Assembly (NCBI RefSeq): GCF_029263155.1
Contig: NZ_JAJCYB010000131.1
Location: forward strand, 121,208 to 185,207
Direction of reading: 5' to 3'
DNA length: 64,000 bases
Source: Pseudonocardia sp.
GTDB lineage: Bacteria > Actinomycetota > Actinomycetes > Mycobacteriales > Pseudonocardiaceae
Position 1 is the stretch's first letter. Every line of letters starts with the position of its first letter. The notes below the pieces were generated by a model, which was not told where the DNA came from, made no database searches, and saw only the letters and a list, made by a program, of their open reading frames with translations. The translations under genes and the position numbers were made by a program. This document shows, piece by piece, positions 47,780 through 58,264 of the stretch.

Positions 47780-48556
47780 ATGTCCACCTTGGAGATCAAG
47801 GACCTGCACGTCTCGATCGCGGTCGACGGCGGCACCAAGGAGATCCTCACCGGCGTGAACCTCACGATCCGCGCGGGCGAGACCCACGCGATCATGGGGC
47901 CCAACGGCTCGGGCAAGTCCACGCTCGCCTACGCGATCGCCGGGCACCCGCGCTACGAGGTCACCTCGGGCGAGATCCTCCTCGACGGGGTCGACGTCCT
48001 GTCGATGACCGTCGACGAGCGCGCCCGCGCCGGGCTGTTCCTCGCCATGCAGTACCCGGTCGAGGTCCCCGGCGTGTCCACCGCCAACTTCCTGCGCTCG
48101 GCGGCCACCGCGGTACGCGGCGAGGCGCCGAAGCTGCGTACCTGGGTCAAGGAGGTCAAGGCCGCGATGAGCGACCTCGACATCGACCCGGCGTTCGTCG
48201 ACCGCAACGTCAACGAGGGCTTCTCGGGCGGGGAGAAGAAGCGCCAGGAGGTGCTCCAGCTCGCGCTGCTCAACCCGAAGTTCGCGGTGCTCGACGAGAC
48301 CGACTCCGGCCTGGACGTCGACGCGCTGCGCGTCGTCTCCGACGGCGTCAACCGCTACCGCGCGAGCGGCGAGACCGGCGTGCTGCTGATCACGCACTAC
48401 ACCCGGATCCTGCAGCACATCACGCCCGACCACGTGCACGTCTTCGCCGGCGGCAAGGTCGTGGAGTCCGGTGGCCCGGAGCTGGCCGACGAGCTGGAGA
48501 AGCACGGCTACGAGCGCTTCACGAAGGCCGGCGCGGCGGTAGGAACCGCCGTCTGA
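47780..48556 (+). CDS. sufC: Fe-S cluster assembly ATPase SufC
   Basis: 258-residue ABC-type ATPase of the SUF complex. Walker A MGPNGSGKST, signature NEGFSGGEKKRQEV, Walker B FAVLDETDSGLDVDAL (the SufC-specific form) are intact. A purine-rich AGAGAGAG site precedes the ATG. Its stop overlaps the sufS start (TGATG). Confidence 0.96.
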   Translation: MSTLEIKDLHVSIAVDGGTKEILTGVNLTIRAGETHAIMGPNGSGKSTLAYAIAGHPRYEVTSGEILLDGVDVLSMTVDERARAGLFLAMQYPVEVPGVSTANFLRSAATAVRGEAPKLRTWVKEVKAAMSDLDIDPAFVDRNVNEGFSGGEKKRQEVLQLALLNPKFAVLDETDSGLDVDALRVVSDGVNRYRASGETGVLLITHYTRILQHITPDHVHVFAGGKVVESGGPELADELEKHGYERFTKAGAAVGTAV

Positions 48557-49803
48557 TGGACGTCCAGAAGATCCGCGGGGACTTCCCGATACTGGCGCGC
48601 ACGGTGCGCGGCGGGCGGCCCCTCGTGTATCTCGACTCCGGCGCCACCGCGCAGCGCCCGCGCCAGGTGCTCGACGCCGAACGCAGCTTCCTCGAGCAGC
48701 ACAACGCCGCCGTGCACCGCGGCGCGCACCAGCTCGCCGAGGAGGCCACCGACGCCTACGAGTCGGCCCGGGCCCGGATCGCCGCGTTCGTCGGGGCCGA
48801 CCCGGGCGAGGTCGTGTTCACCAAGAACGCCACCGAGGGGATCAACCTGGTGGCGTACTCGATCAACAACGCCGACGGGTTCCCCGGCGCGGAGCGGTTC
48901 GAGATCGGCCCCGGCGACGAGATCGTGGTCACCGAGCTGGAGCACCACGCCAACCTCGTGCCGTGGCAGGAGCTGTGCCGGCGTACCGGGGCCACCCTGC
49001 GCTGGTACGCCGTCACCGAGGACGGGCGGATCGACCTCGACTCGATCACGCTCTCGGACCGGACGAAGATCGTCTCGTTCGCGCACCAGTCCAACGTGCT
49101 CGGTACGGTCCTCCCGGTGGCCGAGCTGGTGCGGCGGGCCCGCGAGGTCGGGGCCCTGGTGCTGCTCGACGCGTGCCAGTCGGTGCCGCACATGCCGGTC
49201 AACCTGACCGAGCTGGGCGTCGACTTCGCGGTGTTCTCCGGGCACAAGATGCTCGGGCCCTCGGGGGTCGGTGTGCTCTACGGGCGCGCCGAGCTGCTGG
49301 CCGCGATGCCCCCGTTCCTCACCGGCGGCTCGATGATCGAGATGGTGCGGATGGAGGGGTCGACCTACGCCCCGCCGCCGCAGCGGTTCGAGGCCGGGGT
49401 GCCGATGACGTCGCAGGCCGTGGGCCTGGCGGCGGCCGTCGACTACCTGAACGAGATCGGCATGGACGCCGTGCACGCGCACGAGCGGGAGCTCACCGCC
49501 CTCGCGCTCGACGGGCTGTCGGCGATCCCCGGTGTCCGGATCGTCGGTCCGGCCACCACCGAGGACCGTGGCGGCGCCGTGGCGTTCGTCGTCGACGGGG
49601 TGCACGCGCACGACGTCGGGCAGGTGCTCGACGACCGGGGCGTCGCGATCCGGGTGGGCCACCACTGCGCGTGGCCGCTGCACCGCCGGTTCGGGGTGGC
49701 CGCCACGGCGCGCGCGTCGTTCCACGTCTACAACACGCCCGACGAGGTCACCGCGCTGGTGCAGGGCGTGCAGGCGGCCCGCGAGTTCTTCGGGGTGGCG
49801 TAG
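48556..49803 (+). CDS. sufS: cysteine desulfurase SufS
   Basis: 415-residue PLP enzyme releasing sulfur from cysteine. The PLP lysine lies in AVFSGHKMLGPSGVGVLYG. The active-site cysteine is in RVGHHCAWPLHRRFG. N-terminal YLDSGATAQRP and AVHRGAHQLAEEAT match the family. It donates persulfide to SufU, which follows 2 bases downstream. Confidence 0.95.
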   Translation: MDVQKIRGDFPILARTVRGGRPLVYLDSGATAQRPRQVLDAERSFLEQHNAAVHRGAHQLAEEATDAYESARARIAAFVGADPGEVVFTKNATEGINLVAYSINNADGFPGAERFEIGPGDEIVVTELEHHANLVPWQELCRRTGATLRWYAVTEDGRIDLDSITLSDRTKIVSFAHQSNVLGTVLPVAELVRRAREVGALVLLDACQSVPHMPVNLTELGVDFAVFSGHKMLGPSGVGVLYGRAELLAAMPPFLTGGSMIEMVRMEGSTYAPPPQRFEAGVPMTSQAVGLAAAVDYLNEIGMDAVHAHERELTALALDGLSAIPGVRIVGPATTEDRGGAVAFVVDGVHAHDVGQVLDDRGVAIRVGHHCAWPLHRRFGVAATARASFHVYNTPDEVTALVQGVQAAREFFGVA

Positions 49804-49805
49804 AG

Positions 49806-50258
49806 ATGCAGCTGGAGCAGATGTACCAGGAGATCATCCTGGACCACTACCGCACGCCGCACGGCTCCGGGCTGCGCGAGCCCTTCGACGCCGAGTCGAT
49901 GCAGATCAACCCGACCTGCGGCGACGAGATCACGCTGCGCGTGCGGCTCGACGGCGACACCGTCGCCGAGGTCTCGCACGAGACCCTGGGCTGCTCGATC
50001 AGCCAGGCGTCGGCGTCGGTGCTCACCGACCTCGTCGTCGGGCGCTCGGTCGAGGACTCGTTCCGTATCCTGGCGGCGTTCCAGGAGATGGCGCAGGGTC
50101 GGGGCAAGGTCGAGCCGGACGAGGACGTGCTCGGCGACGGCGTCGCGTTCGCCGGCGTGGCGAAGTACCCGGCGCGGGTCAAATGTGCGCTGCTCGGGTG
50201 GATGGCGTTCAAGGACGCGGTCGTCCGGGTCGGCGACTCCAAGGAGGCAACAGCATGA
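49806..50258 (+). CDS. sufU: SufU sulfur-transfer protein
   Basis: 150-residue IscU-fold protein with the SufU zinc ligands: Cys in INPTCGDEIT, Cys in TLGCSISQASASVLTDL and Cys in ARVKCALLGWMAFKDAV. The Gram-positive-type insertion between the second and third Cys is present, separating it from IscU. It accepts sulfur from SufS. The stop overlaps the sufT start. Confidence 0.94.
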   Translation: MQLEQMYQEIILDHYRTPHGSGLREPFDAESMQINPTCGDEITLRVRLDGDTVAEVSHETLGCSISQASASVLTDLVVGRSVEDSFRILAAFQEMAQGRGKVEPDEDVLGDGVAFAGVAKYPARVKCALLGWMAFKDAVVRVGDSKEATA

Positions 50259-50644
50259 GTGAGACAGAGGACGTCGTCCGCGGCGCGGCCGGGATGCCCG
50301 AGCCGCCTGCCGCGGCCGGGGAGAACCCGTCGGTGGACGACCTCGAGGAGGCCATGCGCGACGTGGTCGACCCCGAGCTCGGGATCAACGTCGTCGACCT
50401 GGGCCTGGTGTACGGCATCGCGGCCGCCGACGGCGTGGCCACCATCGACATGACCCTCACGAGCGCCGCGTGCCCGCTCACCGACGTCATCGAGGAGCAG
50501 ACCCGCTCCGCGCTGACCGGTGGCGGCTCCGGCGGCCTGGTGGACGACATCAAGATCAACTGGGTCTGGATGCCGCCATGGGGCCCGGAGAAGATCACCG
50601 AGGACGGTCGCGAGCAGCTGCGCGCCCTCGGTTTCCGTGTCTGA
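50255..50644 (+). CDS. sufT: SufT/MIP18-family (DUF59) Fe-S assembly factor
   Basis: 129-residue MIP18-family protein, last gene of the suf operon. The DUF59 core is DVVDPELGINVVDLGLVYGI and MTLTSAACPLTDVIEEQ with the conserved cysteine. SufT-type proteins help mature Fe-S client enzymes. A ~25-residue N-terminal extension precedes the domain. It converges with fdhD; GCCACG/CGTGGC (50657-50662/50682-50687) in the gap may form a terminator stem. Confidence 0.92.
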   Translation: MSETEDVVRGAAGMPEPPAAAGENPSVDDLEEAMRDVVDPELGINVVDLGLVYGIAAADGVATIDMTLTSAACPLTDVIEEQTRSALTGGGSGGLVDDIKINWVWMPPWGPEKITEDGREQLRALGFRV

Positions 50645-50721
50645 TCCCTCCGACGGGCCACGTCCCGGCGAGGGCTCCGCTCGTGGCGAACCCGGGGGTG
50701 CCGGCGAGACGGCGGCGGGGC

Positions 50722-51543
50722 TCAGGCGACGCGGGCCGGGTGGGCGTAGACGTTCATCGTGTCGCCCCGCAGGAACCCCACCAGGGTGATCCCGGCGTCG
50801 TCGGCCAGCTCCACGGCCAGCGAGCTCGGTGCCGACACCGCGGCCAGCAGCGGCACCCCGGCCATGACGGCCTTCTGCACCAGCTCGAACGAGGCCCGGC
50901 CGGACACCATCAGCACCGTGCCCGCTGCGGGCACCCGCCCGTCGAGCAGGGCCCGCCCGAGCACCTTGTCGACGGCGTTGTGCCTGCCCACGTCCTCACG
51001 GGCCACCAGTAGCTCACCGGAGGCGTCGAACAGGCCGGCGGCGTGCAGACCGCCGGTGGAGTCGAACAGCTTCTGGGCGGCCCGCAGCCCGTCGGGCAGG
51101 GCGCGCAGCAGCGCGGGAGTGACGATGAGCGGGTCGGCCGCGGGGGAGAAGCGGGTCTTGAGCCGCACGGCGTCGAGCGAGGCCTTGCCGCACACCCCGC
51201 ACGACGACGTGGTGTAGAAGTTTCGCTCGATGCTCGCGTCGGGCGGTTCCACGCCGGGCGCCAGGGCCACGTCGAGGACGTTGTAGGTGTTGCGGCCGTC
51301 CTCGTCGAAGGAGTCGCAGTAGCGCGCTGTGGCCACGTCGGCCGGGCTGCCGAGCACGCCCTCGGTGAGCAGGAACCCGTGGGCCAGCTCGACGTCGTGG
51401 CCGGGGGTGCGCATCGTCACCGAGAGCGGCCTCCCGTCGACGCGCAGCTCCAGCGGCTCCTCGGCGGCCAGTGTGTCCAGCTCGCGGCGCCTGCCGTCGG
51501 GCCCGATCCGGACCACCGGCCTGCGCACGCTCAGGCGCCCCAT
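50722..51543 (-). CDS. fdhD: formate dehydrogenase accessory sulfurtransferase FdhD
   Basis: 273-residue FdhD, which carries sulfur from a cysteine desulfurase to the molybdenum cofactor and is required for formate dehydrogenase activity. The sulfur-carrier motif is TTSSCGVCGKASLDAV (CxxC). Other conserved parts are GFLLTEGVL, FDSTGGLHAAGLFD and AREDVGRHNAVDKVLG. It is divergent from the selenocysteine fdhF, with a 100-base intergenic region that must hold both promoters. Confidence 0.95.
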   Translation of the reverse strand: MGRLSVRRPVVRIGPDGRRRELDTLAAEEPLELRVDGRPLSVTMRTPGHDVELAHGFLLTEGVLGSPADVATARYCDSFDEDGRNTYNVLDVALAPGVEPPDASIERNFYTTSSCGVCGKASLDAVRLKTRFSPAADPLIVTPALLRALPDGLRAAQKLFDSTGGLHAAGLFDASGELLVAREDVGRHNAVDKVLGRALLDGRVPAAGTVLMVSGRASFELVQKAVMAGVPLLAAVSAPSSLAVELADDAGITLVGFLRGDTMNVYAHPARVA

Positions 51544-51643
51544 CCCGATCCCTCCACTGACGACGCGTTCCGGTGACGCAGAACACGGACGATCAACTAT
51601 CGTGGGTTCCAGGCTAACCCCGTTGCAGGCGAAAGGACCGACG

Positions 51644-53575
51644 ATGCGCCGCCGCCCCCGTCACGTCCGGATCACCGAGCCGCTCGTCCGTGAGCGCGGG
51701 GAGCTGCGCCCCGCGAGCTGGGACGAGGCGCTCGACCGTGCCGCTGCCGGGTTCCGCGGTGTCCCGGGTGCCGCCTTCGGCATGTTCAGCTGCTCGAAGG
51801 CCACCAACGAGATGAACTACACCGCGCAGAAGTTCGCGCGCGCGGTGATGGGCAGCAACAACGTCGACTCCTGCAACCGCACTTGACACGCTCCCTCGGT
51901 CGTCGGTCTGACGGCCACGTTCGGAGCGGGTGGCGGCACCTCGTCCTACGAGGAGGCCGAGCACGCCGACCTGCTGATCCTCTGGGGCTCCAACGCGCGT
52001 GAGACGCACCCGATCTTCTTCCACCACGTGCTCCAGGGGCTGAAGAACGGCGCCCGGATGTACTCGGTCGACCCGCGGCGCACCTCCACCGCGCAGTGGG
52101 CGGACGGCTGGCTGGGCCTCGACGTGGGCACCGACATCGCACTGGCCAACGGGATCGGCCGCGAGATCATCCACGCGGGCCTGGTCAACGAGGCGTTCGT
52201 GAAGCGGTCCACCGAGCACTTCGAGGAGTACCGCGCCACCGTCGAGCCCTACAGCCTGGAGCGGGTGTCGCAGATCACCGGCGTCGACGCCGCGCTGATC
52301 CGGGAGCTGGCCCACGCCTACGGTCGCGCCGACCGCGCCCAGATCTGCTGGACGCTGGGCATCACCGAGCACCACAACGCGGCCGACTACGTGTTCGCAC
52401 TGATCAACCTCGCGCTGCTGACCGGGCACGTCGGCCGCTACGGCTCCGGCCTGGTGCCGCTGCGCGGCCAGAACAACGTGCAGGGCGGCGGCGACATGGG
52501 GTCGATCCCGGCCAAGCTGCCCGGCGGCTACGACGTCGGCGACGACGAGGCGCGGGCCCGCTTCGAGCGGGCCTGGGGCGCCTCGATCCCGCCGGAGCCC
52601 GGGATGCACCTGTCGCAGATGTTCGAGGCCATGGAGCCGGGGCCCGATGGCAGAGCGCAACTGCGGGCGCTGTACTGCATCGGGGAGAACCCGGCGGAGT
52701 CCGAGGCCAACGCCACACACGCCCGGCACCTGCTGGAGGGTCTCGACCACCTCGTCGTCCAGGACATCTTCCGCACGGCCACGGCCGACATGGCCGACGT
52801 CGTGCTGCCCGCGGCGGCCGACTGGTGCGAGTACGAGGGCACCGTCACCAACTCCGAGCGGCGCGTGCAGCGGGTGCGCAAGGCGATCGACCCGCCCGGC
52901 CTGGCCCGTCCGGACACGCACATCATCTGCGCGGTCGCCGACCGCCTCGGGATGAGCTGGGGCGAGCCGACCGCGGAGCAGGTGTGGGACGAGCTCCGGT
53001 CGCTGTCGCTGAACTGGCACCACGGCATGAGCTACGCGCGCCTCGACGCGCTCGGCGGCCTGCAGTGGCCGTGCCCGGACGAGGACCACCCGGGCACGCC
53101 GCTGATGCACGCCCGCCTGTGGGAGTCCGGCGAGGCGCGGGGGAAGGCGGCCCCGTTCACGCCGGTGGAGCACGTGCCCCCGGTCGACACGCTGACCCCC
53201 GAGTTCCCGATCCGGCTCACCACCGTCCGGGTGCTCGACGGCTACAACTCCGGCGTGCAGACCGGCGGGTACGACTCGCCGCTGCGCCGCCGCGAGTCGC
53301 TGCGCATGGACGCCGCCGACGGGGCCCGCCTGGGCATCGCCGACGGCGACCGCGTCCGGGTCACGAGCCGGCGCGGCTCGGTGCAGGCCCCGGTCTGGTT
53401 CGACCCGGGCCTGCGCCCCGGCCTGGCCAGCTTCACCCCGCACTTCTCCGAGGAGGTCGACGTCAACGTGCTGACCAACGACGCGTGGGACCCCAAGTCC
53501 GGCACGTCGGAGTTCAAGGCCACGGCGGTGCGCATCGAGCGGGTCGAGGCGGCCCTGCCGGTGGCGGGCACGTGA
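51644..53575 (+). CDS. fdhF: formate dehydrogenase catalytic subunit with selenocysteine (TGA at 51884-51886), lacking N-terminal Fe-S domain
   Basis: Molybdopterin-binding catalytic part of a formate dehydrogenase, 643 residues if TGA 51884-51886 is read as selenocysteine (residue 81). Sequence before it ends DSCNRT and continues in the same frame HAPSVVGLTATFGAGGG, matching the Sec-His-x-PS-V-x-GL active site of E. coli FdhF. Later motifs are LRGQNNVQGGGDMGSIP (~residue 275) and a C-terminal molydopterin dinucleotide-binding domain from ~520. The protein starts MRRRPRHVRITEPLVRERG, i.e. directly after the point where fused enzymes finish their [4Fe-4S] domain; that domain is encoded at 56459-56620. 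A GAAAGGAC site precedes the ATG. Standard gene callers would split or discard it. Confidence 0.93.
51898..51916 (+). promoter_or_regulatory. SECIS-like hairpin for selenocysteine insertion in fdhF
   Basis: GGTCGTC (51898-51904) pairs over seven positions (one T-G wobble) with GACGGCC (51910-51916) around the loop GGTCT. The E. coli fdhF SECIS has the same GGUCU loop, and in both the loop begins 21 bases after the T of TGA. SelB recognises this loop in E. coli. Outer CGCTCC/GGAGCG complementarity (starting near 51889 and ending near 51937) could extend the stem. Confidence 0.85.
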
Positions 53576-53582
53576 TGTCCGC

Positions 53583-53640
53583 TCGCACACAGGTTGCGGG
53601 GATCGCACACCGGTCCTGCCCTGCGTGCGACCACGTCAAG
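53583..53640 (+). repeat. dispersed TGTGCGA-type repeat between fdhF and the NuoEF-like gene
   Basis: The gap contains TCGCACACAGGTTGCGGGGA and then TCGCACACCGG, which on the reverse strand read TGTGCGA...CCCCGCAACC, the same family as the 19-bp units at 40781-40856. A 31-codon frame (53575-53670) starting on the fdhF stop (TGATG) crosses it, with one CPAC motif. I judge that frame doubtful. Confidence 0.5.
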
Positions 53641-53678
53641 GTGTGTGCCAGCGGTCCGGACGGGCAGTAGGGAGAAGC

Positions 53679-55486
<1,808 letters not shown>

Positions 55487-55490
<4 letters not shown>

Positions 55491-56620
55491 CCACCACCGC
55501 CGACGGCGCTCCCGAGGCCGACGCAGCGGGCGCGGCCGTGCCCGGCACCGACACCGTCGGCGACGGCCCGCGGGCGGGCGAGGGGGCGTCGCGCGAGGCC
55601 GCCACCGGGCCGGTCGGCCCCACATCGGTCGACCCGGTCGCGCCCGACCGGGCCCCCACCACGGGTGGGCCGGTGCTGCTGGGCCGGATCCGCCGGATGG
55701 TCACCCTGACCGTCGACGGCGCGGAGCTGCGGGTGCCCGAGGACGCCACGATCCTCGACGCGCTGCACGCCGAGGGCACTCCCGAGCAGGCCGACACCCC
55801 CACGCTGTGCTGGGCCCCCAACATGGACCCGATCAACGCCTGCCGCGTCTGCGTGGTGGAGGTGGAGAACTCGCGGGTGCTCGTGCCGTCGTGCGCGCGC
55901 ACGGTCGAGGACGGCATGGTCGTGCGGACCGACACCGAGAAGGTGCGGCACAGCAGGCGCATGGTGCTGGAGCTGCTGGCGTCGTCGGTGGACATGAGCC
56001 AGAGCAGCGCCGACGTGGCACGCTGGATGGTCGACTACGGCGTCGACGCGGGGCGCTACGGCCCGCCCGCGCCGCCCGCCGCCGACGGCGAGCGCGACCG
56101 CCGCCACGCCGGCCACCACCACGCCCCCGACGGCGCCACCGCGGAGACCGTCGCCCAGCCCGTGAAGATCGACAACGACCTGTACGTGCGGGACTACTCG
56201 CGGTGCATCATGTGCTACAAGTGCGTCAACGCCTGCGGCACCGACGCCCAGTTCACGTTCGCGATCGCCGCCGCCGGGCGCGGGTTCGACGCGCGCATCG
56301 CCACCGAGTACGACGCCGAGCTGCCCGACTCGGCCTGCGTGTACTGCGGCAACTGCATCGGCGTCTGCCCCACCGGCGCGCTGAAGTCCGTGCGCGAGCA
56401 CGAGCTGCGCGAGGCCGGCGACTGGCATCCGGAGCAGGAGACGGTCACCACCACGATCTGCTCGTTCTGCGGGGTCGGCTGCAACCTGGAGCTGCACGTG
56501 CAGCAGGGCTCGATCGTCAACGTGACCAGCCCGGCGGACCACTCGGTCACCCACGGGCACCTGTGCATCAAGGGCCGGTTCGGGTTCCAGCACGTCCAGA
56601 ACCTGCCCCCGGGCACGTAA
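55487..56620 (+). CDS. Fe-S electron-transfer subunit ending in the displaced N-terminal [4Fe-4S] domain of FdhF
   Basis: 377 residues. Domains: disordered Ala/Gly/Pro leader (1-70); NuoG/FdsA-type [2Fe-2S] ferredoxin (Cys in PTLCWAPN, ACRVC, LVPSCART); a segment where NuoG has its His-Cys3 [4Fe-4S] cluster but here reads SSVDMSQSSAD without cysteines; two [4Fe-4S] sets, CIMCYKCVNAC (~240) and CVYCGNCIGVC (~284); then CSFCGVGC (~325) and HLCIKGRFGFQHV (~360). The last part is the first domain of every fused formate dehydrogenase catalytic subunit, including the lysine between cluster and cofactor. The protein stops at QNLPPGT, exactly where 51644-53575 would continue. It must assemble with that protein. 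Confidence 0.88.
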
Positions 56621-56654
56621 CCTCCCGTCCACCCGCCTGGGCCAACCTGGCGGC

Positions 56655-57185
56655 GTGACCGACCTGCGACCCCGCACCCGCACCGCGGCCGACCGGTTCG
56701 CCGGTCTCTGCGCGCGGATCGCGCGTCCCCTCCCCGCCTGGGTCGCGCCGAGCTTCCTGGGCTTCTGCCTGATCAACGGGTTCACCTTCGGCGTCGACCT
56801 GGTGCTCCTGACGATCATGTACGGCCTGCTGGGCTGGCCGAGTCCGGTCGCGGTGACCCTCGGCTACGCCGTCGCGTTCGGGCTGAGCTTCGTGCTCAAC
56901 CGGTGGCTCAACTTCCGTTCGCACGCCCCGGTGGGCCCGCAGGTGGGGCGCTACGTCGTGGCGGTGGTCGTCAACTACCTGGCGTTCATCCTGGGCGTGG
57001 GCAGCGGGTTGGTGGCGTTGGGCGTGCAGTACCACGTGTCCCGGCTCGTGGCGGGCGCGTGCGAGGGTGTGTTCATGTACGGCGTGCTGCGGTGGGTCGT
57101 GTTCCCCGCGCCGCCTGCCGCTGCGGGAGCAGCAGGGACACCAGCGCGACCGCGGCGACGGCGGATGCCGCGACCGTGGACGTGA
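56655..57185 (+). CDS. GtrA-family membrane protein
   Basis: 176-residue GtrA-like protein with four predicted helices (FLGFCLINGFTFGVDLVLL, VAVTLGYAVAFGLSFVLN, YVVAVVVNYLAFILGVG and a final LVAGACEGVFMYGVLRWVVF). The signature NRWLNFRS after helix 2 supports the family. GtrA proteins are proposed to help flip polyprenyl-linked sugars or act in cell-wall glycosylation. GTG start. The C-terminus is Ala/Arg/Pro-rich. There is no functional link to the formate dehydrogenase genes upstream. Confidence 0.82.
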   Translation: MTDLRPRTRTAADRFAGLCARIARPLPAWVAPSFLGFCLINGFTFGVDLVLLTIMYGLLGWPSPVAVTLGYAVAFGLSFVLNRWLNFRSHAPVGPQVGRYVVAVVVNYLAFILGVGSGLVALGVQYHVSRLVAGACEGVFMYGVLRWVVFPAPPAAAGAAGTPARPRRRRMPRPWT

Positions 57186-57205
57186 CCCCGACGGCCTCGG
57201 GTCCC

Positions 57206-57982
57206 TCAGCCGAACCGGACCGTGTCTCCCGCCACCATCGGCAGGTACGGGTCGGTGCCGACCGGCCCCCCGTTGAGCGTGACGGGGCCGGTGGGGTGCA
57301 GCTCGCCCAGGGTGGCCGCCCGGACCGGGCCGATCCCCTCCACCCGCACCACGGCCGCCTGCCGGGCGCGCGCCGCGGTGTACTCGTCGGGGGTGTTGAC
57401 GTTGAGCACGGAGTCGAGGTCGGGATCGAGGCGCGCGACGTCGGCGTCGGCGAGCAGCGCGGCGTCGTCGAGACGGGCGACCGCGCAGCGCGCGAACAGC
57501 AGCCCCGGGCCGAGCTTGCCGGGCGGGTGTTCCTCGAGGATCGCCCTCACCAGCGCGGCCAGGTCGGGCCGGTAGGCGGCGGCCAGCGGCTGGCGGAAGC
57601 CGCGGGCGTGGGGGAGCGCGACGTCCACGCCGGGCCGCACCGCGGACAGCACGCGGCGGACGAACGCGGGATGCAGGAACGGCATGTCGGTGGAACACAC
57701 GAACGCGACCGGTGCGCGTCCCGCGACGGCCGCCAGCCCGGCCCCGATGCCGACCAGCGGGCCGCGCCCCTCCACCGGATCGGCGACGACCTCGGCGCCG
57801 GCCGGCAGCGGCGGCAGCACCTGCCCCGGCGAGGCGACCACGACCAGCGGGCCGTCGACGGTGCGCCCCAGCAACGCGACCGTCCGGTACAGCATCGTGG
57901 ACCCGTGCCACTCCAACGCGGCCTTCGCGGTGCCCATCCGCGACGACCGCCCGCCCGCGAGCACCACTCCCGCCGCGTGCAT
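57206..57982 (-). CDS. mobA: molybdenum cofactor guanylyltransferase (MobA-like)
   Basis: 258-residue nucleotidyltransferase. The GTP-binding motif is VVLAGGRSSRMGTAKAALEW, followed by VEGRGPLVGIGAGL and FVCSTDMPFLHP with the metal-binding Asp. MobA attaches GMP to molybdopterin to make the bis-MGD cofactor of formate dehydrogenase, so its place beside the fdh genes fits. The last ~60 residues (VRVEGIGPVRAATLGEL to TVRFG) look like an added small beta-rich domain resembling MoaD/ThiS folds but without the terminal Gly-Gly. ATG 57982 with a leaderless -10. Confidence 0.85.
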   Translation of the reverse strand: MHAAGVVLAGGRSSRMGTAKAALEWHGSTMLYRTVALLGRTVDGPLVVVASPGQVLPPLPAGAEVVADPVEGRGPLVGIGAGLAAVAGRAPVAFVCSTDMPFLHPAFVRRVLSAVRPGVDVALPHARGFRQPLAAAYRPDLAALVRAILEEHPPGKLGPGLLFARCAVARLDDAALLADADVARLDPDLDSVLNVNTPDEYTAARARQAAVVRVEGIGPVRAATLGELHPTGPVTLNGGPVGTDPYLPMVAGDTVRFG

Positions 57983-57989
57983 GCGCGCC

Positions 57990-57995
57990 ACCGTA
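57990..57995 (-). promoter_or_regulatory. -10 element, leaderless promoter of mobA-like gene
   Basis: Minus-strand TACGGT lies 7 bases before the ATG at 57982, the same geometry as other leaderless genes in this window. A divergent TAGCGT (58033-58038, plus strand) may serve the small membrane protein. Confidence 0.55.
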
Positions 57996-58092
57996 GCGGC
58001 CGCTGTGTGCGGCGCCCGGCGGGCGGTCGGCGTAGCGTCGAGGGCGGCCCGTGGACCCGCGGGCCGGGCGCAGTGGGGTGGTGGTTGCCGTG

Positions 58093-58257
58093 ATGCGGAT
58101 CGTGTTCGTGCTGCTGGCGCTGTGGGTGGTGCTGACGGTCGTCGGGTTCGTCGTGAAGTCGCTGTTCTGGCTGGCCGTCGTGGGCCTGGTGCTGTTCGCG
58201 GGCACGGCGGCATACGGCGCGATCCGGCGCAACGAGGCCCGCCGCTCGCTGCGCTGA
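58093..58257 (+). CDS. small two-helix membrane protein
   Basis: 54 residues from ATG 58093 (an in-frame GTG at 58051 would give 68). Two hydrophobic helices, IVFVLLALWVVLTVVGFVV and LFWLAVVGLVLFAGTAAYG, end in a basic tail RRNEARRSL. I do not know a function; similar short proteins are common in Pseudonocardiaceae. Its stop is 7 bases from the convergent clpP stop. Confidence 0.65.
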   Translation: MRIVFVLLALWVVLTVVGFVVKSLFWLAVVGLVLFAGTAAYGAIRRNEARRSLR

Positions 58258-58264
58258 GAACCGC

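Noticed and set aside
51884..51886. TGA as a nonsense mutation splitting fdhF into two pseudogene fragments
   Set aside because: The frame is intact on both sides, the position equals the catalytic Sec of FdhF, and a matching SECIS-like hairpin follows at the right distance.
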